Counted from the first letter of the stretch, positions 17,560-27,385 are shown. The stretch is DNA of 64,000 bases from CBDBES01 sp965204465 (GCA_965204465.1 OZ241995.1:496001-560000), one strand, 5' to 3'. The notes: generated by a model not told the origin, from the letters alone. Translations and numbers: made by a program.

Positions 17560-20500
17560 ATGAGAATATTAAAAAGTTTAATCTTTATTTTGATGATCAT
17601 AAATTCCTTCTTGAATATTTATTGTGGTAACGAGAAAACGTCCACCCCCATGGAAGATATTACCAATCTATTAGCCATTCCGGGAGACAGGCAAGTTACA
17701 TTAACTTGGGTCAATCCCATAGATGGTGATTTTTCTAAGGTTGAAGTTAGCTGGAGTTCTCCAGTAGATGCAGTTTCCGTAATGGAATTTTCAGGGCTTC
17801 CAGGAGAAGCCATGAGAGAGACTATAACCGGATTGACCCATTACGTAACCTATACTTTCACTTTTAAAACCATTGATGATAATGGAAATAAGCAAAATGA
17901 AGGCAGAGTCATTTCTATTATACTTAAGGATGTTTTCCCTCCTGGAGATATAACTGAGCTTTCTGTTATTCCTGCAGAAAGAGAAGTCTTTTTGAACTGG
18001 AAAAATCCTTCGAATAGTGATTTTTCTAAGGTTGAAGTTAGCTGGAGTTCTTCAGAGAGTGGAGTTGTTTCTCTAATCGAATTTGAAGGGCTTCCAGGAG
18101 AATCGATGAGCGAAACCATCACCGGATTAGTCGATGACGTCTATGTTTTCACTTTTAAAACCATTGATGGCACTGGCAATAAACAGAGTGAAGGCAGAGC
18201 CATTTCCACTATGCTTCATGATATCTTCCCTCCGGGAGATATAACTGAACTTTCCGCGATTCCTGCAGAAGGAGAGGTCTCTCTGAGCTGGGTAAATCCT
18301 TCTAATACTGATTTTGCGAAAGTAGAAGTAAGCTGGAGTGCTCCGGAAGATACAGGTTCCGTAATAGAGTTTGAAGGGCTCCCGGGAGCATCTATGAGCG
18401 AAACCATCACCGGGCTGCTCGATGACATAACCTATAATTTTACTTTTAAAACCATTGATAGTAACGAAAATAAGCAGGTTGAAGGCAAGGTCATTCCCAT
18501 TATGCTTAATGATACTTTTCCTCCGGGAGATATAACTGAACTTTTCGCTACTCCTGCAGAAAGAGAGATATCTCTGAGCTGGAAAAATCCTTCTAATATA
18601 GATTTTTCAAAAGTAGAAATAAGCTATAGCGCTCCAGGGCATTCAGATTCCGTAATGGAATTTGAAGGAAGTCCGGGAGCATTGATGAGCGCAACTATAA
18701 CTGAATTAGCTAATGACGTAACCTATACTTTCACTTTTAAAACCATTGATTTCCTGGGTAATAAACAGGTTACCGGCCAGATCATTTCTGTGTCTACCAT
18801 AGACGATGTCACTCCTCCGCAAGATGTAACGAATGTAAAAGCCATTTCAAGCGATACAGAGATCAAGTTATGGTGGCAAAATCCGGCAGATTCTGACTTT
18901 TCAAAAGTCAAAGTAAGCTGGACTCCTGGAGATGCAGGTTCTGTGAGGGAATTCTCAGGGGCTCCGGGAGAAGATATGAGAGAGAGCATTACCGGTTTAA
19001 CCAATGGTACGATGTATACCTTCACGATCAAATCTATTGACATTGAATCAAATGAACAGAGTACAGGCAAGACGGTATCAGAGCTGCCCATCCCTCATTG
19101 GGGAGGTAAAAATCACATTGAATATGGGGTTAGATGGCATCCCTTACGCAACTATCCAGACCTAACAGGTTCTTTAAGTATCCGTGATTTAGATAGAGAA
19201 GTATTTAATGGAATCAGTTATGTTCATTTTTGGAGTAATTGGGGGCGCGTAGAACCGTCTTTTTACAAAACTATCGAGAAAGGGTTTACTTCCCCTGATC
19301 TCAGACAATTAATAAACTGGGTTGATGCCGCGCATGCGAAGGGCTTGAAAATACACTTAGAGTTAAAAAATTATCCCAATTGGGTAGGTAAAAATGCTCC
19401 TCTTGACGGCAGCAGTCAAGGTGAGAGAAATTGCTGTGATTTTTATTTTACTGAAGAAGACCGTACTAATCTTAACCATTTTGAAACTTATGTCACAAAT
19501 ATGGCAAAACTTTTCGTCGGCAAGGTGCAGAGTTACTCTATTTTTGCTGAAGCAAATATAAACTTTAATTGGAAGGGGGAATTCCATGAACTCATGGAGG
19601 CTATGACAGTCGGCGCCAGAGCCGTAAGAAGGGTATATGATGCTCATGAGTTATCCGTTTCAATCAGTACGCCTGAAGCCTCTCCTTGCTGGTCGGGATG
19701 TAACACTATAAATGGTCTAATAGGCAACAATCCCTATGAGAGGGTTTTGAATATGTATGATCAATTTATTGGTAATGAAGAATTAATGTCTTTATTTGAT
19801 GCGGTTGGTATTTCTATGAATGATAATAGAGCTTATGGAAATATGCGTATTTTAGAAGATAAACTTCTAGGTAACGGTCAACCTGGAACCGCCCCTGGTT
19901 GGGAATTAATTGGTGTGATCAGAAATAAATTGGATCAAGCAGGCTACCAAGGCAAAGATATTCAAGTGATAGAAAGTTGGGTTAGTTGGGATGACGGTAT
20001 TTCGAGAGATATAAATGGCGATAATAAGGTAAATGAAGAGGACGCAGTGTTCAGAACAATCCGCATTGTAGGAGCATTTCTTAGTAGGGGGTTAAATAAA
20101 ATAAATCTAGCGGCTGTGGATTTTTTTAATCCACCATGGTATATAGGCCTCGTAAAACAATTAGACTATCGTAGCATCATAGAAAACCTGAAAGGGCCAC
20201 CCTGGGTCTATTCTAATTCAGAGGGTGGTCCTAAGATCATAAATAGAAGTTTTCAATATAAATTCGATGAAAATACTTCAATCGTATCACTGAGGGAAGG
20301 AAGAGATCTTAGAAACCTATATGCCGATCGTAATAACCCAAACCATCCGCATTATTATATCTGGAAATGGTATTCTCAAATTGCTTCTGGTAAAGATGAG
20401 GTAGTTCGTCATGCCATGCAATATAGAAGTGGGAACAGGCTGAATGTATCTGGCTGGGCTTCTAATGGATGGCGATTCAGGATTTCTTCTTATAATGTAA

Positions 20501-20790
20501 CTCAAAACTCTTTTATTGTTTTGATATATTCACAGAACGAAAATGGTACTAATACTATAAATATGAACATTCCTTCTAAGGTTAAGGAATCTTCTCCATT
20601 TATAGGAAGGGGTTTCTCAAATGGAGATAATTACAGAGTAGAATGGGAAACCAAAAATATAACCACCAGCAGTGGTAGAGATACAAACGTGAACTCTGGT
20701 ACATCACCGGTACAAACAGTCAGCAATGATAGATTATCTTTTACGCTACCGAATGCAAGGCGCTTTACTACCTTGACCTTTAGGCGTTAA
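17560..20790 (+). CDS. FN3-repeat lipoprotein with C-terminal glycosidase-like TIM barrel, copy A
   Basis: 1,076 residues. A lipobox ends at Cys22 (SFLNIYC). Residues about 31-500 are five fibronectin-III-like repeats of about 90 residues, each with FPPGDITEL, a W-x-NP strand, DFSKVEVSW and TYTFTFKTIDxxGNKQ. Residues about 505-1076 form an unrecognised domain resembling a clan-A glycoside hydrolase: WSNWGRVEP near the start, Glu664 in YSIFAEANINF as candidate acid/base, Glu805 in QVIESWVSW as candidate nucleophile, separated by 141 residues as expected for beta-strands 4 and 7. A glycan-active surface protein is inferred, substrate unknown. GC content is higher than in the core genes. Start supported by leader position only. 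Confidence 0.7.
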   Translation: MRILKSLIFILMIINSFLNIYCGNEKTSTPMEDITNLLAIPGDRQVTLTWVNPIDGDFSKVEVSWSSPVDAVSVMEFSGLPGEAMRETITGLTHYVTYTFTFKTIDDNGNKQNEGRVISIILKDVFPPGDITELSVIPAEREVFLNWKNPSNSDFSKVEVSWSSSESGVVSLIEFEGLPGESMSETITGLVDDVYVFTFKTIDGTGNKQSEGRAISTMLHDIFPPGDITELSAIPAEGEVSLSWVNPSNTDFAKVEVSWSAPEDTGSVIEFEGLPGASMSETITGLLDDITYNFTFKTIDSNENKQVEGKVIPIMLNDTFPPGDITELFATPAEREISLSWKNPSNIDFSKVEISYSAPGHSDSVMEFEGSPGALMSATITELANDVTYTFTFKTIDFLGNKQVTGQIISVSTIDDVTPPQDVTNVKAISSDTEIKLWWQNPADSDFSKVKVSWTPGDAGSVREFSGAPGEDMRESITGLTNGTMYTFTIKSIDIESNEQSTGKTVSELPIPHWGGKNHIEYGVRWHPLRNYPDLTGSLSIRDLDREVFNGISYVHFWSNWGRVEPSFYKTIEKGFTSPDLRQLINWVDAAHAKGLKIHLELKNYPNWVGKNAPLDGSSQGERNCCDFYFTEEDRTNLNHFETYVTNMAKLFVGKVQSYSIFAEANINFNWKGEFHELMEAMTVGARAVRRVYDAHELSVSISTPEASPCWSGCNTINGLIGNNPYERVLNMYDQFIGNEELMSLFDAVGISMNDNRAYGNMRILEDKLLGNGQPGTAPGWELIGVIRNKLDQAGYQGKDIQVIESWVSWDDGISRDINGDNKVNEEDAVFRTIRIVGAFLSRGLNKINLAAVDFFNPPWYIGLVKQLDYRSIIENLKGPPWVYSNSEGGPKIINRSFQYKFDENTSIVSLREGRDLRNLYADRNNPNHPHYYIWKWYSQIASGKDEVVRHAMQYRSGNRLNVSGWASNGWRFRISSYNVTQNSFIVLIYSQNENGTNTINMNIPSKVKESSPFIGRGFSNGDNYRVEWETKNITTSSGRDTNVNSGTSPVQTVSNDRLSFTLPNARRFTTLTFRR

Positions 20791-21221
20791 AGAATTTTAG
20801 ACTTTCTATTATGCGCTCTATGCTTGTTTCATCTGGTATAGTTCTACCTGCCTGGGTTCCCTTGGTGATCATCTCTATGCCAGATCAGCGGATCAGCGGG
20901 GAGCAGACAGCAAGAAAGAAAGTGTAACATATTCATTGCCCTTATAATTGGAGTGGTATTCCATTTTTTTACTATACCACATACTTTTTATAGAGTATGA
21001 GTATTTTTAATGAATTCTTATAAATATGACCATTATGCAAAGTAAAATTTATTTTTCACCACATATGATCATGAAACCATTAAAACACCTTACATCAAGG
21101 ATAGCAGAAATCAATCCAAAAGGAAGATACCTAAATTTCAGGAATATTGAATATCAAATAAATTTTTATGGCTTGACCTGCTTCATTTAAATAATGTTAT
21201 CGTAGCATTAAAACAGATAGT
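20791..21221. other. Gap between FN3 lipoprotein and DUF2200, copy A
   Basis: No firm gene. It contains an operator-like palindrome TGGAGTGGTATTCCA at 20949-20963 and a 41-codon frame at 21065-21190 (starts MIMKPLKHLTSRIAEIN) of unknown worth. The same stretch is repeated unchanged as far as I can see at 25959-26389. Confidence 0.4.
21065..21190 (+). CDS. Possible 41-residue small protein, copy A
   Basis: ATG at 21065 to TAA at 21188-21190, reading MIMKPLKHLTSRIAEI and ending FYGLTCFI. No recognised family and no good ribosome-binding site. It may be a gene remnant. Present identically in copy B at 26233-26358. Confidence 0.2.
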   Translation: MIMKPLKHLTSRIAEINPKGRYLNFRNIEYQINFYGLTCFI

Positions 21222-21596
21222 ATGAAAACGACAACTGAGCACGATAAGAAGATAGCAGAAATGATATTCGCTTCGGTTTATCCGCACTACCTTGCAAAAA
21301 TTGAAAAGAAGGGGAGAACGAAAGAAGAATTGCATCAAGTAATAGAATGGCTAACTAGTTTTGATGAAAATAAACTGCAAGAACTCATTGATGAAAAAGT
21401 GACATTTGATTCATTCTTTCAAAAAGCCACATTAAATTCAAATGCTAACCTAATTACAGGGGTAATATGTGGCTATCGCGTTGAGGAAATTCAAAACCCT
21501 TTAACACAAAAAGTAAGGTATTTAGATAAGTTAGTGGATGAATTGGCGAAAGGCCAGAAGATGGAAAAGATATTGCGGCATTCTCTCAAGCCATAG
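21222..21596 (+). CDS. DUF2200 family protein, copy A
   Basis: 124 residues, full length. MKTTTEHDKKIAEMIFASVYPHYLAKIEKKGRTK (residues 1-34) with ELHQVIEWLTSFDE, LITGVICGYRVEEI and VRYLDKLVDELAKG match DUF2200 almost throughout, a small cytoplasmic family of unknown function found patchily in many bacteria. No partner gene is apparent; it lies between a surface lipoprotein and transposase debris, which suggests acquisition. The identical copy lies at 26390-26764. Confidence 0.85.
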   Translation: MKTTTEHDKKIAEMIFASVYPHYLAKIEKKGRTKEELHQVIEWLTSFDENKLQELIDEKVTFDSFFQKATLNSNANLITGVICGYRVEEIQNPLTQKVRYLDKLVDELAKGQKMEKILRHSLKP

Positions 21597-21712
21597 CAGA
21601 GGCTATAAATAATATGAAAATTTCAATGGCATGATGTTTTTTAAGAGTCTTCAGATTTAATTTCATCAATTTTTTTTGCAGTTTCAAAAGTAAATTTTTT
21701 GAGTATATCAGG

Positions 21713-22347
21713 ACAGCAGGTGCACTCCTCAAATATGAGCAAAGGTGTTTTTTGTTGGGAAATCTCTTTATATAACAAATATCTGCCATGATGGCTAAAG
21801 CAGAGAGAACACTGATCCCTTTCGCACTGGTAAGAATTTCTACTTCTTTATAGAATTGAAAGCCGATAAGTTTGATCTCTTCTTCTACCTCTTTCTTCCT
21901 GGCTTCAAGGCTTTCAAGCTCATCAATAAACAATTTAAACTGAAATCTTAAAGAATCACTTAAGTCTAAGGCCAAAATCTCTGAAAGCATCTTTCTAGTC
22001 AGCTCTGATCCTGGAAAAACATACATATATTCTTTTAACAAAGAATGTATTCTGTTTTTTATTGATATAATTGTAGTTGTTAAAAAATTATAGGATTTGA
22101 ATAATCCTCTAAGAGCCTGCATATCATCATTGGGTATGTACACCGCTGATCATCTGCATTTTTAAAACAGTGGCTATTTTTTCTGCATCAATCTTATCTG
22201 TTTTCTTATTTGTGTTAGAAATCAATTTTAGCTTGTGAGTATCTGCCACGATCACTTCTGCAACAAAAGGCTTTATACATTTTGCAAATTGAAATACATT
22301 GGTACAAGCCTCAAGCATAACAGTTGTGTTCTTATCAAGCAATGAAT
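21713..22347 (-). pseudogene. IS110-family transposase remnant, copy B
   Basis: Same frameshifted pieces as copy A from YLRSAPAV back to the RuvC-like part, but the C-terminal codons are cut off by the duplication junction at 21712/21713 and replaced by unrelated sequence (frame continues to 21586 by chance). It carries the same frameshift near 22143 as copy A, so the gene was already dead when the segment duplicated. Confidence 0.8.
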
Positions 22348-22691
22348 AGTATTACCTTTGCCGAATCGAATAAAATTCTATAAAACCATCATGTAATCGA
22401 GTCATATCCTGTGACCTGTAAAACATCCGTGTTTTGTAATTTTTTGTTTGTGAAACTTAGTATATCCTCATCAAAACCGCTTCCGTTGGTTTTGATTCGG
22501 GCATATGTGCAGACGACTTGATAGGAGGTCAGGTGTCTGGGGTGGTTTCTTTTTTCTTCATTTTTATTCTATGTGTACAAAGTACAGCTTGGCGGCATTC
22601 ACTCTTCGCAGTATAAAGGTTTCTATAATATTTTTCAAATTAAAAATTGACATATTGACTACGATACTGTATGCTGTTATAAGTAAAGCCC
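22343..22691. other. Gap with hairpin repeat and dispersed motif, copy B
   Basis: Duplicate of 17211-17559: CATCC hairpin, ATCAAAACC hairpin, and TATGTGTACAAAGTACAGC at about 22570-22588. I saw no differences from copy A. Confidence 0.6.
22647..22675 (+). promoter_or_regulatory. Promoter of FN3-glycosidase lipoprotein, copy B
   Basis: TTGACA at 22647-22652 and TATGCT at 22670-22675, 17 bp apart, unchanged from copy A, so both copies should be expressed. Confidence 0.6.
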
Positions 22692-25600
22692 ATGAGAATA
22701 TTAAAAAGTTTAATCTTTATTTTGATGATCATAAATTCCTTCTTGAATATTTATTGTGGTAACGAGAAAACGTCCACCCCCATGGAAGATATTACCAATG
22801 TACCATCCATATACATGGAAGATATTACCAATCTATTAGCCATTCCGGGAGACAGGCAAGTTACATTAACTTGGGTCAATCCCATAGATGGTGATTTTTC
22901 TAAGGTTGAAGTTAGCTGGAGTTCTTCAGAGAGTGGAGTTGTTTCTCTAATCGAATTTGAAGGGCTTCCAGGAGAAGCCATGAGAGAGACTATAACCGGA
23001 TTGACCCATTACGTAACCTATACTTTCACTTTTAAAACCATTGATGATAATGGAAATAAGCAAAATGAAGGCAGAGTCATTTCTATTATACTTAAGGATG
23101 TTTTCCCTCCTGGAGATATAACTGAGCTTTCTGTTATTCCTGCAGAAAGAGAAGTCTTTTTGAACTGGAAAAATCCTTCGAATAGTGATTTTTCTAAGGT
23201 TGAAGTTAGCTGGAGTTCTTCAGAGAGTGGAGTTGTTTCTCTAATCGAATTTGAAGGGCTTCCAGGAGAATCGATGAGCGAAACCATCACCGGATTAGTC
23301 GATGGCGTCTATGTTTTCACTTTTAAAACCATTGATGGCACTGGCAATAAACAGAGTGAAGGCATAAGCATTTCTATTATGCTTCATGATATCTTCCCTC
23401 CGGAAGATATAACTGAACTTTCCACTACTTCTGCGGAAGGAGAGGTCTCTCTGAGCTGGGTAAATCCTTCTAATACTGATTTTGCGAAAGTAGAAGTAAG
23501 CTGGAGTGCTCCGGAAGATACAGGTTCCGTAATAGAGTTTGAAGGGCTCCCGGGAGCATCTATGAGCGAAACCATCACCGGGCTGCTCGATGACATAACC
23601 TATAATTTTACTTTTAAAACCATTGATAGTAACGAAAATAAGCAGGTTGAAGGCAAGGTCATTCCCATTATGCTTAATGATACTTTTCCTCCGGGAGATA
23701 TAACTGAACTTTTCGCTACTCCTGCAGAAAGAGAGATATCTCTGAGCTGGAAAAATCCTTCTAATATAGATTTTTCAAAAGTAGAAATAAGCTATAGCGC
23801 TCCAGGGCATTCAGATTCCGTAATGGAATTTGAAGGAAGTCCGGGAGCATTGATGAGCGCAACTATAACTGAATTAGCTAATGACGTAACCTATACTTTC
23901 ACTTTTAAAACCATTGATTTCCTGGGTAATAAACAGGTTACCGGCCAGATCATTTCTGTGTCTACCATAGACGATGTCACTCCTCCGCAAGATGTAACGA
24001 ATGTAAAAGCCATTTCAAGCGATACAGAGATCAAGTTATGGTGGCAAAATCCGGCAGATTCTGACTTTTCAAAAGTCAAAGTAAGCTGGACTCCTGGAGA
24101 TGCAGGTTCTGTGAGGGAATTCTCAGGGGCTCCGGGAGAAGATATGAGAGAGAGCATTACCGGTTTAACCAATGGTACGATGTATACCTTCACGATCAAA
24201 TCTATTGACATTGAATCAAATGAACAGAGTACAGGCAAGATGGTATCAGAGCTGCCCATCCCTCATTGGGGAGGTAAAAATCACATTGAATATGGGGTTA
24301 GATGGCATCCCTTACGCAACTATCCAGACCTAACAGGTTCTTTAAGTATCCGTGATTTAGATAGAGAAGTATTTAATGGAATCAGTTATGTTCATTTTTG
24401 GAGTAATTGGGGGCGCGTAGAACCGTCTTTTTACAAAACTATCGAGAAAGGGTTTACTTCCCCTGATCTCAGACAATTAATAAACTGGGTTGATGCCGCG
24501 CATGCGAAGGGCTTGAAAATACACTTAGAGTTCAAAAATTATCCCAATTGGGTAGGTAAAAATGCTCCTCTTGACGGCAGCAGTCAAGGTGAGAGAAATT
24601 GCTGTGATTTTTATTTTACTGAAGAAGACCGTACTAATCTTAACCATTTTGAAACTTATGTCACAAATATGGCAAAACTTTTCGTCGGCAAGGTGCAGAG
24701 TTACTCTATTTTTTCTGAAGCAAATATAAACTTTAATTGGAAGGGGGAATTCCATGAACTCATGGAGGCTATGACAGTCGGCGCCAGAGCCGTAAGAAGG
24801 GTATATGATGCTCATGAGTTATCCGTTTCAATCAGTACGCCTGAAGCCTCTCCTTGCTGGTCGGGATGTAACACTATAAATGGTCTAATAGGCAACAATC
24901 CCTATGAGAGGGTTTTGAATATGTATGATCAATTTATTGGTAATGAAGAATTAATGTCTTTATTTGATGCGGTTGGTATTTCTATGAATGATAATAGAGC
25001 TTATGGAAATATGCGTATTTTAGAAGATAAACTTCTAGGTAACGGTCAACCTGGAACCGCCCCTGGTTGGGAATTAATTGGTGTGATCAGAAATAAATTG
25101 GATCAAGCAGGCTACCAAGGCAAAGATATTCAAGTGATAGAAAGTTGGGTTAGTTGGGATGACGGTATTTCGAGAGATATAAATGGCGATAATAAGGTAA
25201 ATGAAGAGGACGCAGTGTTCAGAACAATCCGCATTGTAGGAGCATTTCTTAGTAGGGGGTTAAATAAAATAAATCTAGCGGCTGTGGATTTTTTTAATCC
25301 ACCATGGTATATAGGCCTCGTAAAACAATTAGACTATCGTAGCATCATAGAAAACCTGAAAGGGCCACCCTGGGTCTATTCTAATTCAGAGGGTGGTCCT
25401 AAGATCATAAATAGAAGTTTTCAATATAAATTCGATGAAAATACTTCAATCGTATCACTGAGGGAAGGAAGAGATCTTAGAAACCTATATGCCGATCGTA
25501 ATAACCCAAACCATCCGCATTATTATATCTGGAAATGGTATTCTCAAATTGCTTCTGGTAAAGATGAGGTAGTTCGTCATGCCATGCAATATAGAAGTGG

Positions 25601-25958
25601 GAACAGGCTGAATGTATCTGGCTGGGCTTCTAATGGATGGCGATTCAGGATTTCTTCTTATAATGTAACTCAAAACTCTTTTATTGTTTTGATATATTCA
25701 CAGAACGAAAATGGTACTAATACTATAAATATGAACATTCCTTCTAAGGTTAAGGAATCTTCTCCATTTATAGGAAGGGGTTTCTCAAATGGAGATAATT
25801 ACAGAGTAGAATGGGAAACCAAAAATATAACCACCAGCAGTGGTAGAGATACAAACGTGAACTCTGGTACATCACCGGTACAAACAGTCAGCAATGATAG
25901 ATTATCTTTTACGCTACCGAATGCAAGGCGCTTTACTACCTTGACCTTTAGGCGTTAA
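22692..25958 (+). CDS. FN3-repeat lipoprotein with C-terminal glycosidase-like TIM barrel, copy B
   Basis: 1,088 residues, otherwise as copy A. Differences that I can read: a 12-residue insertion after residue 36 that repeats MEDITN; in FN3 repeat 1 the stretch SSPVDAVSVMEFSG has become SSSESGVVSLIEFEG, the version found in repeat 2; changes in the linker between repeats 2 and 3 (GISISIM, EDITELSTTSAE); TGKM for TGKT; LEFKNYP for LELKNYP; and Ser for Ala just before the candidate catalytic Glu (IFSEANINF, Glu676). The nucleophile candidate is Glu817. Both copies keep full reading frames, so there has been selection or little time since duplication. Confidence 0.7.
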   Translation: MRILKSLIFILMIINSFLNIYCGNEKTSTPMEDITNVPSIYMEDITNLLAIPGDRQVTLTWVNPIDGDFSKVEVSWSSSESGVVSLIEFEGLPGEAMRETITGLTHYVTYTFTFKTIDDNGNKQNEGRVISIILKDVFPPGDITELSVIPAEREVFLNWKNPSNSDFSKVEVSWSSSESGVVSLIEFEGLPGESMSETITGLVDGVYVFTFKTIDGTGNKQSEGISISIMLHDIFPPEDITELSTTSAEGEVSLSWVNPSNTDFAKVEVSWSAPEDTGSVIEFEGLPGASMSETITGLLDDITYNFTFKTIDSNENKQVEGKVIPIMLNDTFPPGDITELFATPAEREISLSWKNPSNIDFSKVEISYSAPGHSDSVMEFEGSPGALMSATITELANDVTYTFTFKTIDFLGNKQVTGQIISVSTIDDVTPPQDVTNVKAISSDTEIKLWWQNPADSDFSKVKVSWTPGDAGSVREFSGAPGEDMRESITGLTNGTMYTFTIKSIDIESNEQSTGKMVSELPIPHWGGKNHIEYGVRWHPLRNYPDLTGSLSIRDLDREVFNGISYVHFWSNWGRVEPSFYKTIEKGFTSPDLRQLINWVDAAHAKGLKIHLEFKNYPNWVGKNAPLDGSSQGERNCCDFYFTEEDRTNLNHFETYVTNMAKLFVGKVQSYSIFSEANINFNWKGEFHELMEAMTVGARAVRRVYDAHELSVSISTPEASPCWSGCNTINGLIGNNPYERVLNMYDQFIGNEELMSLFDAVGISMNDNRAYGNMRILEDKLLGNGQPGTAPGWELIGVIRNKLDQAGYQGKDIQVIESWVSWDDGISRDINGDNKVNEEDAVFRTIRIVGAFLSRGLNKINLAAVDFFNPPWYIGLVKQLDYRSIIENLKGPPWVYSNSEGGPKIINRSFQYKFDENTSIVSLREGRDLRNLYADRNNPNHPHYYIWKWYSQIASGKDEVVRHAMQYRSGNRLNVSGWASNGWRFRISSYNVTQNSFIVLIYSQNENGTNTINMNIPSKVKESSPFIGRGFSNGDNYRVEWETKNITTSSGRDTNVNSGTSPVQTVSNDRLSFTLPNARRFTTLTFRR

Positions 25959-26389
25959 AGAATTTTAGACTTTCTATTATGCGCTCTATGCTTGTTTCAT
26001 CTGGTATAGTTCTACCTGCCTGGGTTCCCTTGGTGATCATCTCTATGCCAGATCAGCGGATCAGCGGGGAGCAGACAGCAAGAAAGAAAGTGTAACATAT
26101 TCATTGCCCTTATAATTGGAGTGGTATTCCATTTTTTTACTATACCACATACTTTTTATAGAGTATGAGTATTTTTAATGAATTCTTATAAATATGACCA
26201 TTATGCAAAGTAAAATTTATTTTTCACCACATATGATCATGAAACCATTAAAACACCTTACATCAAGGATAGCAGAAATCAATCCAAAAGGAAGATACCT
26301 AAATTTCAGGAATATTGAATATCAAATAAATTTTTATGGCTTGACCTGCTTCATTTAAATAATGTTATCGTAGCATTAAAACAGATAGT
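25959..26389. other. Gap between FN3 lipoprotein and DUF2200, copy B
   Basis: Duplicate of 20791-21221, with the palindrome TGGAGTGGTATTCCA at 26117-26131 and the same 41-codon frame at 26233-26358. Nothing else is seen. Confidence 0.4.
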
Positions 26390-26764
26390 ATGAAAACGAC
26401 AACTGAGCACGATAAGAAGATAGCAGAAATGATATTCGCTTCGGTTTATCCGCACTACCTTGCAAAAATTGAAAAGAAGGGGAGAACGAAAGAAGAATTG
26501 CATCAAGTAATAGAATGGCTAACTAGTTTTGATGAAAATAAACTGCAAGAACTCATTGATGAAAAAGTGACATTTGATTCATTCTTTCAAAAAGCCACAT
26601 TAAATTCAAATGCTAACCTAATTACAGGGGTAATATGTGGCTATCGCGTTGAGGAAATTCAAAACCCTTTAACACAAAAAGTAAGGTATTTAGATAAGTT
26701 AGTGGATGAATTGGCGAAAGGCCAGAAGATGGAAAAGATATTGCGGCATTCTCTCAAGCCATAG
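26390..26764 (+). CDS. DUF2200 family protein, copy B
   Basis: 124 residues, identical in translation to the copy at 21222-21596. Full-length and intact. Having two identical copies means dosage rather than sequence would differ from a single-copy relative. Confidence 0.85.
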   Translation: MKTTTEHDKKIAEMIFASVYPHYLAKIEKKGRTKEELHQVIEWLTSFDENKLQELIDEKVTFDSFFQKATLNSNANLITGVICGYRVEEIQNPLTQKVRYLDKLVDELAKGQKMEKILRHSLKP

Positions 26765-26808
26765 CAGAGGCTATAAATAATATGAAAATTTCAATGGCAT
26801 GATGTTTT

Positions 26809-27245
26809 TTAAGAGTCTTCAGATTTAATTTCATCAATTTTTTTTGCAGTTTCAAAAGTAAATTTTTTGAGTATATCAGGAAGGATATATTTTTCCTCAA
26901 TTTGATGCAGTTTTTTTTCTAAAAAACTTTTCCATGTACCTAACTGTGTTGATAATCTATCTGCTTTCCTGGTCTTACTGAGGTTCCTCAATTTATTAAT
27001 TTCTTTGATCTTAGAATTATAGCGATTGAATATCTGCCTCTCAAAGTTAATATCAATGGATTAAACTCAATAGGATTCATTCTTTTTTGATCTTTATCAA
27101 TAGGGAAAAAATCTCTTCGAAATCTTATAAAACCGCCTTCCATTAATCTTGTGAGCATAAGGTGCACTCCATCACTTATTCCGTTGGGTATTGCTGGTAT
27201 CCGTAGGATGAAGAAGAGGGAGAAAAAGGAGAAAGAAACAAACAC
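26809..27245 (-). pseudogene. Decayed gene of unknown family
   Basis: Two overlapping minus-strand frames join if one base is adjusted near 27040: MNPIEFNPLILT continues as FERQIFNRYNSKIKEINKLRNLS in the other frame and then to KKFTFETAKKIDEIKSEDS at 26812. The join reads like natural helical protein, so this is probably one broken gene. I do not recognise it. The right end of the 5.13-kb duplication falls within it, which is why its last codons also appear at 21640-21712. Confidence 0.4.
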
Positions 27246-27385
27246 CTGTGCCCGTAGGGTGAAATGGGTAGTAAATGGATGTTTTTCACAAGTGTCTGGG
27301 CGGAATTACATCCATAAAGAAAGACGGATTATGATATAAGAAAGAGTGATCAAGAATAATAAATATAGAATAGCGTCCGATTTTC

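Larger units (their letters stand above)
16581..21712 (+). repeat. Copy A of a 5.13-kb tandem direct duplication
   Basis: Begins ACAGCAGGTGCACTCC inside the IS110 remnant and ends GTATATCAGG inside a decayed gene. It carries most of the IS110 remnant, a hairpin repeat, the FN3-glycosidase-like lipoprotein and DUF2200. Copy B follows with no gap. The outer joints show only trivial microhomology. The two copies differ by a handful of substitutions and one 36-bp insertion, so the event is recent. Confidence 0.9.
21713..26880 (+). repeat. Copy B of the 5.13-kb tandem direct duplication
   Basis: 5,168 bp, 36 bp longer than copy A because of an in-frame insertion in the lipoprotein gene. Right end GTATATCAGG at 26871-26880; unique sequence starts at 26881. 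Confidence 0.9.

Noticed and set aside
17373..17630. 85-codon frame upstream of the FN3 lipoprotein (also 22505-22762)
   Set aside because: It runs across hairpin repeats, the promoter and the true start; its content is explained by the dispersed motif.
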